Shown: positions 51,606-60,521, counted from the first letter of the stretch. The stretch is 64,000 nucleotides of DNA from JAAFJT01 sp043744275 (GCA_043744275.1 JAYTUY010000012.1:45486-109485), one strand, 5' to 3'. Translations and numbers: made by a program. Notes: generated from the letters alone by a model not told the origin.

Positions 51606-52371
51606 AAGTTGTTTTGCCCAATGCACTATCTCGTAGGCGTTGTAAAAATGGTGAGGCGAAAATAAAAGATTGTAATTCCTGATTGTCACTTGCTAAAACT
51701 TGCGATTTTGTACCCTCCCATTCCAACATGCCATTGTGGATAAAGACTATTTTTTCACCAATTTCCATCACCGAATTCATATCGTGAGTGTTGATAACAG
51801 TCGTTATATTTTTTTCAATGGTGATACTTTTTATTAATTCATCAATCACGATAGAGGTTTTAGGGTCAAGTCCTGAGTTGGGTTCATCGCAAAATAAATA
51901 CTTCGGATTAAGAACAATGGCTCGCGCAATACCTACCCGTTTTTGCATACCACCCGATGCTTCGGAGGGATACTTTTTATTCACGCCTGCCAAACTCACC
52001 CTTTCGAGGCAATAATTGACTTGATCATCTTTTTCTTTACGCGTCATATTCGTGAACATATCCAAAGGAAAACGCACATTTTGCTCTATCGACATCGAAT
52101 CAAACAGTGCTGAACCTTGAAAAAGCATACCGACTTGCATCCGCACTATCCTGACTTGCTTTTTATCTAATTCAGTGAAATTGACATCATCGTACCAAAT
52201 ACTACCACTCGATGGCTGCACCAATCCAATGAGGGTTTTGAGTAAAACAGTTTTCCCTGCACCACTACGCCCAATAATGAGATTCGTTTTGCCCGACTCA
52301 AAAATGGTGCTGATACCTTTTAATACCTCATTTTCTCCGAAGGTTTTTCTTATATTTTCCGTTCTAATCAT
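51601..52371 (-). CDS. mlaF: ABC transporter ATP-binding protein, MlaF-like
   Basis: A 256-aa ATPase for phospholipid or organic-solvent-tolerance transport. Walker A GRSGAGKT at ~34-41, Q-loop QVGMLFQGSALFDSM, signature SEASGGMQKRVGIARA, Walker B LFCDEPNSGLDP, H-switch NTHDMNS. The FQGSALFDSM Q-loop is the MlaF form. It pairs with the MlaE permease upstream, separated by 63 nt that hold a repeat word (52378). No MCE-domain (MlaD) gene is present in the window. Confidence 0.9.
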   Translation of the reverse strand: MIRTENIRKTFGENEVLKGISTIFESGKTNLIIGRSGAGKTVLLKTLIGLVQPSSGSIWYDDVNFTELDKKQVRIVRMQVGMLFQGSALFDSMSIEQNVRFPLDMFTNMTRKEKDDQVNYCLERVSLAGVNKKYPSEASGGMQKRVGIARAIVLNPKYLFCDEPNSGLDPKTSIVIDELIKSITIEKNITTVINTHDMNSVMEIGEKIVFIHNGMLEWEGTKSQVLASDNQELQSFIFASPFLQRLRDSALGKTTL

Positions 52372-52434
52372 TTTTATACTGAGGGGGTGAGGGAATTTAT
52401 CAATTAGGAATTAAAAATTAGGGATTAGGAATTT

Positions 52435-53181
52435 TTATCGAGTTAAAACAAGTGTAATAATGTAGTCTGCTAAAAGAATGGCGATGTCACCATATACAAC
52501 GGCATTGGTGCTGGCTTGACCCAACTCGATGCTGCCACCTTTTACAAAATAACCTTGATAACAGGAAATAGACGTTAATAAAAAGGCATAAACGATGGCT
52601 TTTACGAACATCATGAAGACATTATAAGGTATAAAAAATGAGCGCAAACCCCTTACATAATCGGAATGTGCTAAAAGCTCAGTCGGTACAGTTGCCAAAT
52701 AACCGCCTGAAACGCCGATGATAGCCGATAAAGCAACCAATAAAGGAATGACAAAGAGAGCTGCAATAATTTTAGGTGTAATCAGGAAAGCTGCCGTGTT
52801 GATACCCATTACTTCCATTGCGTCAATATGCTCTTTTTGACGCATTCCACCTATTTCAGCAGCCATATTGGAGCCTACTTTACCTGCTAAAACAAGGCAG
52901 GAGACCGTCGGCGATAGCTCAATAATGCATAAATCGCGAACGATATAGCCGATATAATAGCGTGGCACCAATTGCCCATTGAGTTGATAAGCAAATTGCA
53001 CGGCTGAAACTGCACCAATAAAAATCGAAATCAGCGCAATAATGACCACCGAACCGATGCCAATATCATTCATTTGGCGCATCGTTTCGTTCCAATACAT
53101 GCGAAATTTTTCAGGACGCGCTATCGCAGTGCGCAACATGGAGAGGTATCGTCCAAAGTGGAAAAAAAAATTGATTGCCAA
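52435..53181 (-). CDS. mlaE: MlaE family ABC permease
   Basis: A 248-aa MlaE permease (DUF140). It has YWNETMRQMNDIGIGSVVIIALISIFIGAVSAVQFAYQL, ELSPTVSCLVLAGKVGSNMAAEIGGMRQKEHIDAMEVMGIN and a C-terminal transmembrane bundle. It moves lipids between the inner and outer membranes with MlaF. The first codon is TTG at 53181; ATG 53139 is in frame but would remove a conserved FGRYL segment. A TAATTTTG promoter lies at 53239-53232. Confidence 0.92.
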   Translation of the reverse strand: MAINFFFHFGRYLSMLRTAIARPEKFRMYWNETMRQMNDIGIGSVVIIALISIFIGAVSAVQFAYQLNGQLVPRYYIGYIVRDLCIIELSPTVSCLVLAGKVGSNMAAEIGGMRQKEHIDAMEVMGINTAAFLITPKIIAALFVIPLLVALSAIIGVSGGYLATVPTELLAHSDYVRGLRSFFIPYNVFMMFVKAIVYAFLLTSISCYQGYFVKGGSIELGQASTNAVVYGDIAILLADYIITLVLTR

Positions 53182-53231
53182 TAGTAATTATTTGAATAGA
53201 GGTTTGAAAAAATAGGTATTAAAATATGGGG

Positions 53232-53239
53232 CAAAATTA
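53232..53239 (-). promoter_or_regulatory. -7 element of mlaEF
   Basis: TAATTTTG on the minus strand, about 50 nt before the mlaE start. Confidence 0.5.
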
Positions 53240-53406
53240 ATTTTTTTTCATTCAAATTAAACGCTTGTACAAAGAAGATTGTTTTTAGGAGCATGTTTTC
53301 CTTCCGAAGGAATCCCTTGGGGAAAATTAATACCTTTCGGCACGAAATTTTCAATGTTCAAAACTCTTTCAATTACTCATCAAACTTCAACAAAAAACAG
53401 AATTTA

Positions 53407-53823
53407 ATGACTCTCAATCAAGCATTTTCTTTTTCAACACTACTCTCTCTCTATTCAATTCAATCATCCGCTCAAGAAATTATCAACGATGACCCGACGC
53501 TCAACAAAGGGAAAGTTGAGTGGCAATGGCGAGTTTCTGTAGGCGATGTGCCTTTTAATCAACCAATTACTGCTGATTTCACCGTGACCAATAACAGCAA
53601 TCAACCACTAATTATTCAAGATGTAAGAACAGGTTGCCATTGTACGGTCACTGAATTTCCAAAAGAACCAATTGAAGCTGGTAAAACAGTACATATAAAA
53701 GCGACCTTCGATGCCAAAACCGAAGGTCAATTCTATAAAATCATCACTGTTACCACCAATTTTGACCCTGAACATTTAGTGGCTTTAGCCATGATTGGCA
53801 CTGTAAAAGCAAGGCACGAATGA
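53407..53823 (+). CDS. DUF1573-domain exported protein
   Basis: A 138-aa protein. Signal peptide ~1-23 (MTLNQAFSFSTLLSLYSIQSSAQ) is followed by a DUF1573 immunoglobulin-like domain (VEWQWRVSVGDVPFNQPITADFTVTNNSNQPLIIQDVRTGCHCT, then IEAGKTVHIKATFDAK). It is secreted or surface-exposed with no known catalytic role. I start at 53407, where a signal peptide begins; the longer frame from 53293 has no such feature. Confidence 0.85.
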   Translation: MTLNQAFSFSTLLSLYSIQSSAQEIINDDPTLNKGKVEWQWRVSVGDVPFNQPITADFTVTNNSNQPLIIQDVRTGCHCTVTEFPKEPIEAGKTVHIKATFDAKTEGQFYKIITVTTNFDPEHLVALAMIGTVKARHE

Positions 53824-53843
53824 ATTAGTTTTACTTGTCTGCA

Positions 53844-55406
53844 TTATTTTAACATACATTTCAAGCCTTGTGCGGTCATTTCCCAAGTAGCAATATCTGA
53901 TTCCCAACAAAGTTCATTACCATCCCAATCAACTATTTCATGAAAATCAATATTGACGCGGCGTCCGATATCATCTTTTTTAATTTTAATCTTTTTACCA
54001 ACTGGCACTTTGAGGGTCAAATTAACATTTTGGTTGCGCCATTTCGTGCCTTTAGGAATTTGAAATTCATGAGCCAAACGCAATTCACTACCGACGTTTT
54101 CCATTTTATAATCTACATTGCTCATGTATCTGCGTGCTTCATCTTGATTTCTACCGCGTGAGTTGATATTTTTAACCAGTTCAAATTTATCGGTTTCGCT
54201 TTTCACAATTCTCAAATTCACATCTTCACTTATAAGATAATCTTCCGAAATATGAACGCTCCCAAATTGAGTATTAATTTCTCCGTAAGGATTATTAAGA
54301 GTCGTAATAGTGAGAGTTTCAACACTTGGATTGGCTAAATCCACTGCTTGAGTAATTTCTGCTTTTTGATTAAATTGCTTGGCGGTTTTACCTGCAATAA
54401 TACCTAAAACGCAAAAACTAATACCCCAAATTGCCCAAAGACTGCCCACCACCGCACCGCCTGCAGGGCGTCTAAAAAATAATCGTCTCAAGAACAAGAC
54501 CATCAAAATAACAGGAATAGAAACCAAACAAAATGTTGAAAAAATAGCGATAGGCGGTGCAAAATGCGAGTCAGTAATGTATCCAAAAAATGGATAGCCC
54601 ATTGCTAAACCAATCGCTCCGCTCACCCAAGAGATAAGCATTGCAACGATCATGCTCACAACAAGCGCTCCGATAACAATTTTCCAAATGCCACCCATAC
54701 CCCTCAGTATCAGCCCGATAACATCGCCGATTTTACCGCTTGCTTGATGAATTTGGCTTTTAAAACGCTCTTGATTTTCAGGATTGCTGAATTCATTCAC
54801 TTTTAATGAAATATCTTCAACGCCTTTGCCGACTGATTTTGCAATAGAATTGACATCAATAGACTCGCCTCGCATGGCGAGGCGGTCGGCTGTATTTTTG
54901 GCAGGCGGAACGATGATGGATAAAATAATGTAGAGCAAAACACCAGTACCAAAGAAAAATACGATGGCGAGAAAGGCAATACGCACCCAAATAGCATCTT
55001 GAATACCGAAATATGCAGCTACACCTGAGCAAACCCCACTCACTACTTTATTTTCAGTATCGCGGAAAAGGCGTTTACCCGTTTTGATGCCTGGGATACC
55101 CCCCTCAGTATTTGCCTGTTTTTGAGGCTCATCATCTGAGATAGCGGCGGCACCAAAATCCTCAGGCGTACCCATCACGCTCACAGCATTTTTGACATCC
55201 TGAATCATGGCAATAGCGCGTTTGCCCATGTTTTCCTTTAAAAGTTCGCCAATTCGAGCTTCAATATCGCTCATAATTTCTTCATAACCTTCCGAGTTTC
55301 GGAAATGATTATGAAGTGTTTGGAGGTAGTTTTCCAAGTAGCGGTAAGCATCTTCATCAATTGTAAGCGGCACACCACCGAGATTTATATTAAAAACCTT
55401 GTTCAT
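53844..55406 (-). CDS. PspC-domain membrane protein
   Basis: A 520-aa protein. The first ~95 residues are a conserved N-terminal region of this group (MNKVFNINLGGVPLTIDEDAYRYLENYLQTL). A PspC domain follows at ~105-170 (KRLFRDTENKVVSGVCSGVAAYFGIQDAIWVRIAFLAIVFFFGTGVLLYIILSIIVPP). Then come 3-4 further helices and a C-terminal beta-rich part (~350-520). It probably senses envelope stress. It lies 29 nt after a PadR gene. Two repeat words: 54699 (ILRGMGG) and 55098 (NTEGG). Confidence 0.88.
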   Translation of the reverse strand: MNKVFNINLGGVPLTIDEDAYRYLENYLQTLHNHFRNSEGYEEIMSDIEARIGELLKENMGKRAIAMIQDVKNAVSVMGTPEDFGAAAISDDEPQKQANTEGGIPGIKTGKRLFRDTENKVVSGVCSGVAAYFGIQDAIWVRIAFLAIVFFFGTGVLLYIILSIIVPPAKNTADRLAMRGESIDVNSIAKSVGKGVEDISLKVNEFSNPENQERFKSQIHQASGKIGDVIGLILRGMGGIWKIVIGALVVSMIVAMLISWVSGAIGLAMGYPFFGYITDSHFAPPIAIFSTFCLVSIPVILMVLFLRRLFFRRPAGGAVVGSLWAIWGISFCVLGIIAGKTAKQFNQKAEITQAVDLANPSVETLTITTLNNPYGEINTQFGSVHISEDYLISEDVNLRIVKSETDKFELVKNINSRGRNQDEARRYMSNVDYKMENVGSELRLAHEFQIPKGTKWRNQNVNLTLKVPVGKKIKIKKDDIGRRVNIDFHEIVDWDGNELCWESDIATWEMTAQGLKCMLK

Positions 55407-55435
55407 TTTTTATAGGTAAATAGGTGATTGAAAAA

Positions 55436-55765
55436 TTATGGATTAACGACCTTGTCAACGGCGTCTGTGAATTCATTCCACGCCCCCCTCAGTTCGTTCA
55501 AAAATTCTCTGCCGATGTCAGTCATTTTGTAGTACTTACGGGGCGGTCCAAATTCGGATTCATGCCAAGTGTAAGCCAGATGACCCGAATTTTTCATCCG
55601 CGTGAGCATTGGGTACAATGTGCCTTCCACGACTTCCATGCCCGCCTGCTCCAATCCTTTTTTGATGTCAGCTGGATAGACTTCGTCGTGATTGGCTATG
55701 ATTGAGAGGACGCATAATTCTAATGCGCCTTTTCTCATTTGCTGTTTTGTATTTTCAGTATTCAT
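55436..55765 (-). CDS. PadR family transcriptional regulator
   Basis: A 109-aa winged-helix repressor. Residues ~5-85 form the PadR wing-HTH (MRKGALELCVLSIIANHDEVYPADIKKGLEQAGMEVVEGTLYPMLTRMKNSGHL). It is the usual partner upstream of PspC-type genes in Bacteroidota and likely controls both. Promoter spacing suggests a leaderless mRNA, and a palindrome over the -33 region is a candidate autoregulatory operator. Confidence 0.92.
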   Translation of the reverse strand: MNTENTKQQMRKGALELCVLSIIANHDEVYPADIKKGLEQAGMEVVEGTLYPMLTRMKNSGHLAYTWHESEFGPPRKYYKMTDIGREFLNELRGAWNEFTDAVDKVVNP

Positions 55766-55769
55766 GATG

Positions 55770-55812
55770 CAAAGATATGGCTATTGCTTAGTATTATGCA
55801 ACACATAGTACT
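55770..55812 (-). promoter_or_regulatory. padR-pspC promoter with candidate PadR operator
   Basis: The -7 element is TATCTTTG (55777-55770), followed by CATC and the ATG. An inverted repeat AGTATTATG (55790-55798), five bases, CATAGTACT (55804-55812) lies over the -33 region. The core ATG-N5-CAT resembles PadR family sites. Confidence 0.6.
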
Positions 55813-55860
55813 GTTTTTAGTAGATTAATTTAGTGCATTAGTCGAAATATCGATGAAAAA

Positions 55861-56017
55861 TGCACTGGAGGTGCAAAATGTCGGTAGAAAAAATTGAAAT
55901 AAAATGGGTAATAACCACAGTGTGGTGAAATAGTGAGACCAAAATTGCGCTATGATGCGGCTGATACTGAGGGGGTGCTTTAATTATTTGCTACCAATAT
56001 TATGCACCTCTGGTGCA
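55861..56017. repeat. REP-like element with TGCACCTCTGGTGCA palindromes
   Basis: TGCACTGGAGGTGCA at 55861-55875, the 17-mer AATGTCGGTAGAAAAAA at 55877-55893 (identical to 39972-39988), one repeat word at 55966, and TGCACCTCTGGTGCA at 56003-56017. It occupies most of the space between padR and paaK. Confidence 0.75.
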
Positions 56018-56045
56018 ACGAAGTTCACTCTTTTAATTTAAAACT

Positions 56046-56063
56046 AACTAACACTTGTTAGTT
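56046..56063. promoter_or_regulatory. candidate TetR-family operator in front of paaK
   Basis: AACTAACA, two bases, TGTTAGTT: a perfect 8+8 inverted repeat, 15 nt before the -7 element. Regulation by the TetR-family gene at 57783 is inferred. Confidence 0.55.
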
Positions 56064-56077
56064 TCAAATTAAACATG

Positions 56078-56085
56078 TAACTTTG
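56078..56085 (+). promoter_or_regulatory. -7 element of paaK
   Basis: TAACTTTG, about 42 nt before ATG 56127. Confidence 0.55.
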
Positions 56086-56126
56086 TCAAAATATTACGCC
56101 AAACATCGTCACTTTTATTTCAATAA

Positions 56127-57428
56127 ATGATGTACAATCCAGCTATTGAAACTTTGCCCTTCAACAAACTGAGGGCTTTGCAAAATAAAAGACTGCGGCA
56201 GCAAGTTGCCAATGTATATCAGCATGTGCCTTTCTATCGTCAAAAGTTGGATGGAAAAGGCATTCACCCTTCTGATATTAAAGGTGTTGGCGATTTACAT
56301 AAAATTCCTTTTACCCACAAACACGATTTAAGAGATAATTACCCGTTCGGGCTTTTCGCTATCCCTCGCGAGCAGGTCATTCGCCTACATGCATCGAGTG
56401 GTACGACGGGCAAACCAACTGTGGTCGGTTACAACAAGCAGGATATTGATATTTTTTCAGAAGTCGTTGCGCGGTCTTTGGCGGCGGCAGGTGGCAAACC
56501 GGGTATGGTGCTGCAAAATGCCTACGGATATGGCTTATTTACGGGCGGTTTGGGGCTTCATTATGGTGCGGAGCGATTGGGCATGACAGTCATCCCCGTT
56601 TCAGGTGGATTGACAGATCGCCAGTTGCTCATTATGCAAGATTTCAAATCTGAGATGATTTGTTGCACGCCTTCATACGCTCAAACCCTTGCAGAAGAAT
56701 TGGCAAAACGAAACATTTCTAAGGACAAAATCCACCTAAAATATGCCGTTTTGGGCGCAGAACCGTGGACAGAAACCATGCGGCAATGCGTCGAAACAGG
56801 CTTGGGCGTTTCAGCTACCAATATATATGGTCTCAGTGAAATCATCGGACCGGGCGTTTCTCAAGAAGATTTTGAAGAAAAAGGAACGGGTAACTATGTT
56901 TGGGAAGACCATTTTTTTCCAGAAATTGTGGATAAAAATACGGGCGAACCTTTGCCCGAAGGTGCATCGGGCGTCTTGGTTTTCACAACGCTTACCAAGC
57001 AGGCGATGCCTATTTTACGCTATTGGACAAACGATATTACCCATATTTACTACGATAAATCTGCCAAAAGAACCCATATCAAAATGGGAGCGATACAAGG
57101 CAGGGCGGACGATATGCTCATTATAAGAGGTGTCAACCTTTTTCACACTCAGGTAGAGCACGTGCTCAAGGATATTCCAACGCTCAGTGCCAATTATCAA
57201 CTCATCGTCACGCGCAGCGGAGCGATGGATGATGTAGAAGTAAAGGTTGAAATTGCTGAAACGCATCAAGGCATTTCAGAAGATAATTTGAAAGAAATAC
57301 AAGGGCATTTTTCAAAAAAAATAAAAGATAATATCGGTATTTCCATGAAAGTGAAAATAATGGGGCTGGGTGAAATTCCGAGGAGCGAGGGCGGGAAGTT
57401 GAACCGTATCACTGATTTGCGTACATAG
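56127..57428 (+). CDS. paaK: phenylacetate--CoA ligase
   Basis: A 433-aa adenylate-forming enzyme that makes phenylacetyl-CoA from phenylacetate, CoA and ATP. The phosphate loop is HASSGTTGKPTVVGY near residue 90; YGLSEIIGPGVSQE, FPEIVDKNTGEPL and RGVNLFHTQVE are PaaK landmarks. It is the first step of aerobic phenylacetate degradation. It starts the paa set. Two in-frame ATGs occur (56127 and 56130). No repeat word inside. Confidence 0.96.
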   Translation: MMYNPAIETLPFNKLRALQNKRLRQQVANVYQHVPFYRQKLDGKGIHPSDIKGVGDLHKIPFTHKHDLRDNYPFGLFAIPREQVIRLHASSGTTGKPTVVGYNKQDIDIFSEVVARSLAAAGGKPGMVLQNAYGYGLFTGGLGLHYGAERLGMTVIPVSGGLTDRQLLIMQDFKSEMICCTPSYAQTLAEELAKRNISKDKIHLKYAVLGAEPWTETMRQCVETGLGVSATNIYGLSEIIGPGVSQEDFEEKGTGNYVWEDHFFPEIVDKNTGEPLPEGASGVLVFTTLTKQAMPILRYWTNDITHIYYDKSAKRTHIKMGAIQGRADDMLIIRGVNLFHTQVEHVLKDIPTLSANYQLIVTRSGAMDDVEVKVEIAETHQGISEDNLKEIQGHFSKKIKDNIGISMKVKIMGLGEIPRSEGGKLNRITDLRT

Positions 57429-57509
57429 TTTTTGAGATAAATACTGAGGGGGTATTTTTACTTGAACTTTTTAAATTGTGTCAACTACAATTGTTCTTGA
57501 GTTTAGCAT

Positions 57510-57624
57510 GAGTCCAGCGGACTCACACGTTTGTAGGATTTCTTACAAACGTATGAGTCCGCTGGACTCAGGAGAAATGGCATTTAGTCGTATGTTTCTA
57601 CAAACGTGTGAGTCCTCTGGACTC
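57510..57624. repeat. GAGTCC palindrome element, second copy
   Basis: Three 15-nt palindromes at 57510-57524, 57555-57569 and 57610-57624 (GAGTCC...GGACTC), flanked by ACACGTTTGTAG and its complement CTACAAACGTGT. It is the same family as 12825-12988. With the repeat words at 57443 and 57671 and the next hairpin it fills the 354-nt gap between paaK and the TetR gene. Confidence 0.8.
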
Positions 57625-57670
57625 TTTTAAAACTTTATTTATTATGTAAACCATTGAAAATCAATTAATT

Positions 57671-57759
57671 ACTGAGGGGTTTCGATTTCGGATTTATGAT
57701 GTCGGATTTCGAGCACCTCCGAAATCCGACATCACAAATCCGAAATTTACTGAGGGGGT
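57671..57759. repeat. 7-nt-unit hairpin flanked on both sides by the repeat word
   Basis: ACTGAGGGGT at 57671-57680; left arm 57685-57711 and right arm 57720-57747, each of ATTTCGG/CGAAATC and GATGTCG-type units; ACTGAGGGGGT at 57749-57759. Confidence 0.75.
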
Positions 57760-57782
57760 GCTGATTTTTTTAAAAATAAAAT

Positions 57783-58373
57783 ATGGTAAAAAATATTACT
57801 CAAAATAGAAGAGCAGAAATCATAGAAATAGCTGCTAAACTTTTCAAAATAAAAGGTTTTACGGCTACTACCATGCGCGATATTGCTGAGCAAGTTGGCA
57901 TGGAAGCGGCGAGTATGTACAACCATATTAAGTCGAAAGATGAAATTTTACAGGCAATTTGTTTCAAAATTTCTAATGAATATATTTCACAATTGAATAC
58001 CATTGAAAATCAAATTAAGTCGCCTGTTGAAAAAATTAAAGAACTCATCAGGCTGCATGTTCGCATTATTATCACCGATATTGACGCTATTTCTGTAGCC
58101 AATAATGAGTGGAAACATTTATCAGAAGACGCTTTGACGGCTTTTAAAGAGGCTCGAAGGGATTATGAACAACGATTTGCAAAGATTATTGAAGCAGGCA
58201 TACAGGCAGGCGAATTGCAGCCCATCAATATTTCAGTGGCTTTGTTCACGATTCTTTCGGCGGTGCGTTGGGTGGAATTATGGTATAAAAACGATAGGGA
58301 TATTTCGCCTGAAATTTTAGAAGAAAACATTATTCGTTTACTCATGAATGGCTTAAAAAAAGATGTTTCATAA
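57783..58373 (+). CDS. TetR/AcrR family regulator (PaaR-like)
   Basis: A 196-aa repressor. The N-terminal HTH is at ~8-55 (RRAEIIEIAAKLFKIKGFTATTMRDIAEQVGMEAASMYNHIKSKDEILQAICF). The remainder is the helical ligand-binding domain. It lies between paaK and paaE and overlaps paaE by 11 nt. It probably senses phenylacetyl-CoA and represses the paa genes, as PaaR does elsewhere; that is inferred. No repeat word inside. Confidence 0.92.
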   Translation: MVKNITQNRRAEIIEIAAKLFKIKGFTATTMRDIAEQVGMEAASMYNHIKSKDEILQAICFKISNEYISQLNTIENQIKSPVEKIKELIRLHVRIIITDIDAISVANNEWKHLSEDALTAFKEARRDYEQRFAKIIEAGIQAGELQPINISVALFTILSAVRWVELWYKNDRDISPEILEENIIRLLMNGLKKDVS

Positions 58374-59430
58374 ACTTAAAATAAAAAATATACGCCTTGA
58401 AACGGCAGATTGCGTTTCTATCAGTTTGGATGTGCCGATTGAAATGAAGGATGATTTTCAATACAAAGCAGGGCAATTCCTCACTTTTAGAACGCATTTG
58501 GGCGATGAAGAAGTGCGGCGTTCCTACTCGATTTGTAGCAGCCCTTTGGAAAATGAATTGCGAGTAGCCGTTAAAAAAGCCCATTTAGGAAAATTTTCAA
58601 ACTACGTGCATGAGTCATTGAAAGAAGGCGATTTGCTTGAAACCATGCTTCCCGCAGGACGATTTATAGTGAATATAGACGCTCAAAATGCTAAAAAATA
58701 TGTAGGCATTGCAGCCGGCAGCGGCATTACACCCGTTTTATCCATCCTCAAAACCGTTCTAAATTCAGAACCCAATAGCCATTTTACCTTGATTTATGGC
58801 AATAAAAGGCGCAACTCTATTATTTTTAAAGAAGCCATTGAAGCCTTAAAAAATAAATTCATGAATCGCCTTTCCGTCTATCATATCTTGAGCCAAGAGG
58901 TGACAGATGCCCCCATACTGAGGGGTCGGATTGATGCTGAAAAATTGGATTATTTTTTAAAACATTTGATAGACAGCACTTCAGCAGATGACTTTTTTAT
59001 CTGCGGACCTGAAGACATGACGCATGAAGTGAGAGAAACTTTAGCAGCCGCAGGTGTTGATCATCGGAAAATACATTTTGAATTATTTGCAGCTATAAAA
59101 CCTTTAAAATCAACGATTAATACTAAAAAAGCAGATGAAATAGATGAGCAGTGTCAAGTCACCGTTCGTTTAGATGGCTCGGCTATCACGATGCCTTTGG
59201 CGTATCATGGCGAGAGTATTTTAGAGGAAGCCTTAAAAAATGGAGCTGATTTGCCCTACGCTTGCAAAGGCGGTGTGTGCTGTACGTGCAAAGCCAAATT
59301 GGTTGAAGGGCAAGTAGAAATGACGGTGCATTATGGCTTGGAAGCTGAGGAAATCGAAGCGGGTTTTATCCTCACTTGTCAGGCGCATCCACGTACATCG
59401 AAGGTTGTCGTGGATTTTGATTTGAAATAA
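58363..59430 (+). CDS. paaE: phenylacetyl-CoA epoxidase reductase subunit
   Basis: A 355-aa NADPH-dependent oxidoreductase that passes electrons to the PaaABC epoxidase. FAD domain with RRSYSICSSP (~50-60), NAD domain (GIAAGSGITPVLSILKTVL ... FFICGPEDM), and a C-terminal plant-type 2Fe-2S ferredoxin domain with ACKGGVCCTCKAKLVEG and a distal Cys in FILTCQAHP. The start overlaps the TetR stop by 11 nt, so translation is coupled. A repeat word at 58917 codes ILRG in the linker. Confidence 0.95.
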   Translation: MFHKLKIKNIRLETADCVSISLDVPIEMKDDFQYKAGQFLTFRTHLGDEEVRRSYSICSSPLENELRVAVKKAHLGKFSNYVHESLKEGDLLETMLPAGRFIVNIDAQNAKKYVGIAAGSGITPVLSILKTVLNSEPNSHFTLIYGNKRRNSIIFKEAIEALKNKFMNRLSVYHILSQEVTDAPILRGRIDAEKLDYFLKHLIDSTSADDFFICGPEDMTHEVRETLAAAGVDHRKIHFELFAAIKPLKSTINTKKADEIDEQCQVTVRLDGSAITMPLAYHGESILEEALKNGADLPYACKGGVCCTCKAKLVEGQVEMTVHYGLEAEEIEAGFILTCQAHPRTSKVVVDFDLK

Positions 59431-59435
59431 TGATT

Positions 59436-59570
59436 CCAATAATTCCATATTCCAATGATTCCATATTCCAGTTATTCCAAATCTGAAATCTGGAATTATT
59501 GGAATCTGGAATCATTGGAATCATTGGAATCATTGGAATTATTGGAATCTGGAATCATTGGAATAACTGA
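59436..59570. repeat. 7-nt-unit hairpin between paaE and paaA
   Basis: Tandem units of ATTCCAA/TTCCATA type on the left and TTGGAAT/ATTGGAA on the right form a very long imperfect hairpin of about 130 nt in the 158-nt spacer. Confidence 0.8.
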
Positions 59571-59588
59571 AATTTGAAATATAAAATC

Positions 59589-60521
59589 ATGGAATTAGAG
59601 CAAAAGTTTAATGAAAAATTGGCGAACGAAGAGAAAATAGAGCCGCGTGATTGGATGCCCGATAATTATCGACAAACGCTCATTCGCCAAATTTCTCAAC
59701 ATGCCCATTCTGAAATAGTGGGGATGCTGCCCGAAGGCAATTGGATTACCCGCGCGCCATCGCTTCGGCGCAAAGCCACGCTGCTGGCAAAAGTGCAAGA
59801 CGAGGCAGGACATGGCTTGTATTTATACAGTGCCGCCGAAACTTTAGGCACAACACGGCAACAAACCATCGATGATTTGTTGTCGGGCAAAGCCAAATAT
59901 TCCAGCATTTTCAATTATCCCACTTTGACTTGGGCAGATATGGGTGCTATCGGTTGGCTCGTGGATGGGGCGGCGATTATGAATCAAGTGCCACTCTGCC
60001 GAACATCTTACGGTCCTTATGCCCGCGCGATGGTGCGCGTGTGTAAGGAAGAAAGTTTTCATCAACGACAAGGCTACGAAATCATGATGACGCTGTGCAA
60101 AGGTTCGGAAGCCCAAAAACAAATGGCGCAAGATGCCCTCAATCGCTGGTGGTGGCCCACCCTCATGATGTTGGGACCCACTGACGATGACTCGCCGAAT
60201 ACATTGCAATCCATGAAATGGAAAATCAAGCGGTTTACGAATGATGAATTGCGTCAAAAATTCATTGATGTCACTGTTCCGCAGGCGGATTATTTAGGTT
60301 TGACGATTCCCGACCCCGATTTGAAATGGAATGAAGAAACGCAGCATTATGATTTTGGAGCGATTGATTGGGACGAGTTTTGGAGCGTCGTGAAAGGTAA
60401 TGGACCTTGCAACAGCCTTCGACTCAACGCTCGCCGCCAAGCTCATGAAGAAGGAAAATGGGTAATAGAAGCGGCTAAAGCGCACGCTAAAAAACGAGAA
60501 GCAATGATGAGTTATGAATGA
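59589..60521 (+). CDS. paaA: phenylacetyl-CoA epoxidase subunit PaaA (catalytic)
   Basis: A 310-aa di-iron oxygenase subunit that makes the ring 1,2-epoxide of phenylacetyl-CoA. Iron-ligand helices include AKVQDEAGHGLYLYSAAETLG and CKEESFHQRQGYEIM. I use ATG 59589 (MELEQKFNEKL), because the upstream Met adds five residues from the repeat. It should pair with PaaC. No repeat word inside. Confidence 0.96.
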   Translation: MELEQKFNEKLANEEKIEPRDWMPDNYRQTLIRQISQHAHSEIVGMLPEGNWITRAPSLRRKATLLAKVQDEAGHGLYLYSAAETLGTTRQQTIDDLLSGKAKYSSIFNYPTLTWADMGAIGWLVDGAAIMNQVPLCRTSYGPYARAMVRVCKEESFHQRQGYEIMMTLCKGSEAQKQMAQDALNRWWWPTLMMLGPTDDDSPNTLQSMKWKIKRFTNDELRQKFIDVTVPQADYLGLTIPDPDLKWNEETQHYDFGAIDWDEFWSVVKGNGPCNSLRLNARRQAHEEGKWVIEAAKAHAKKREAMMSYE

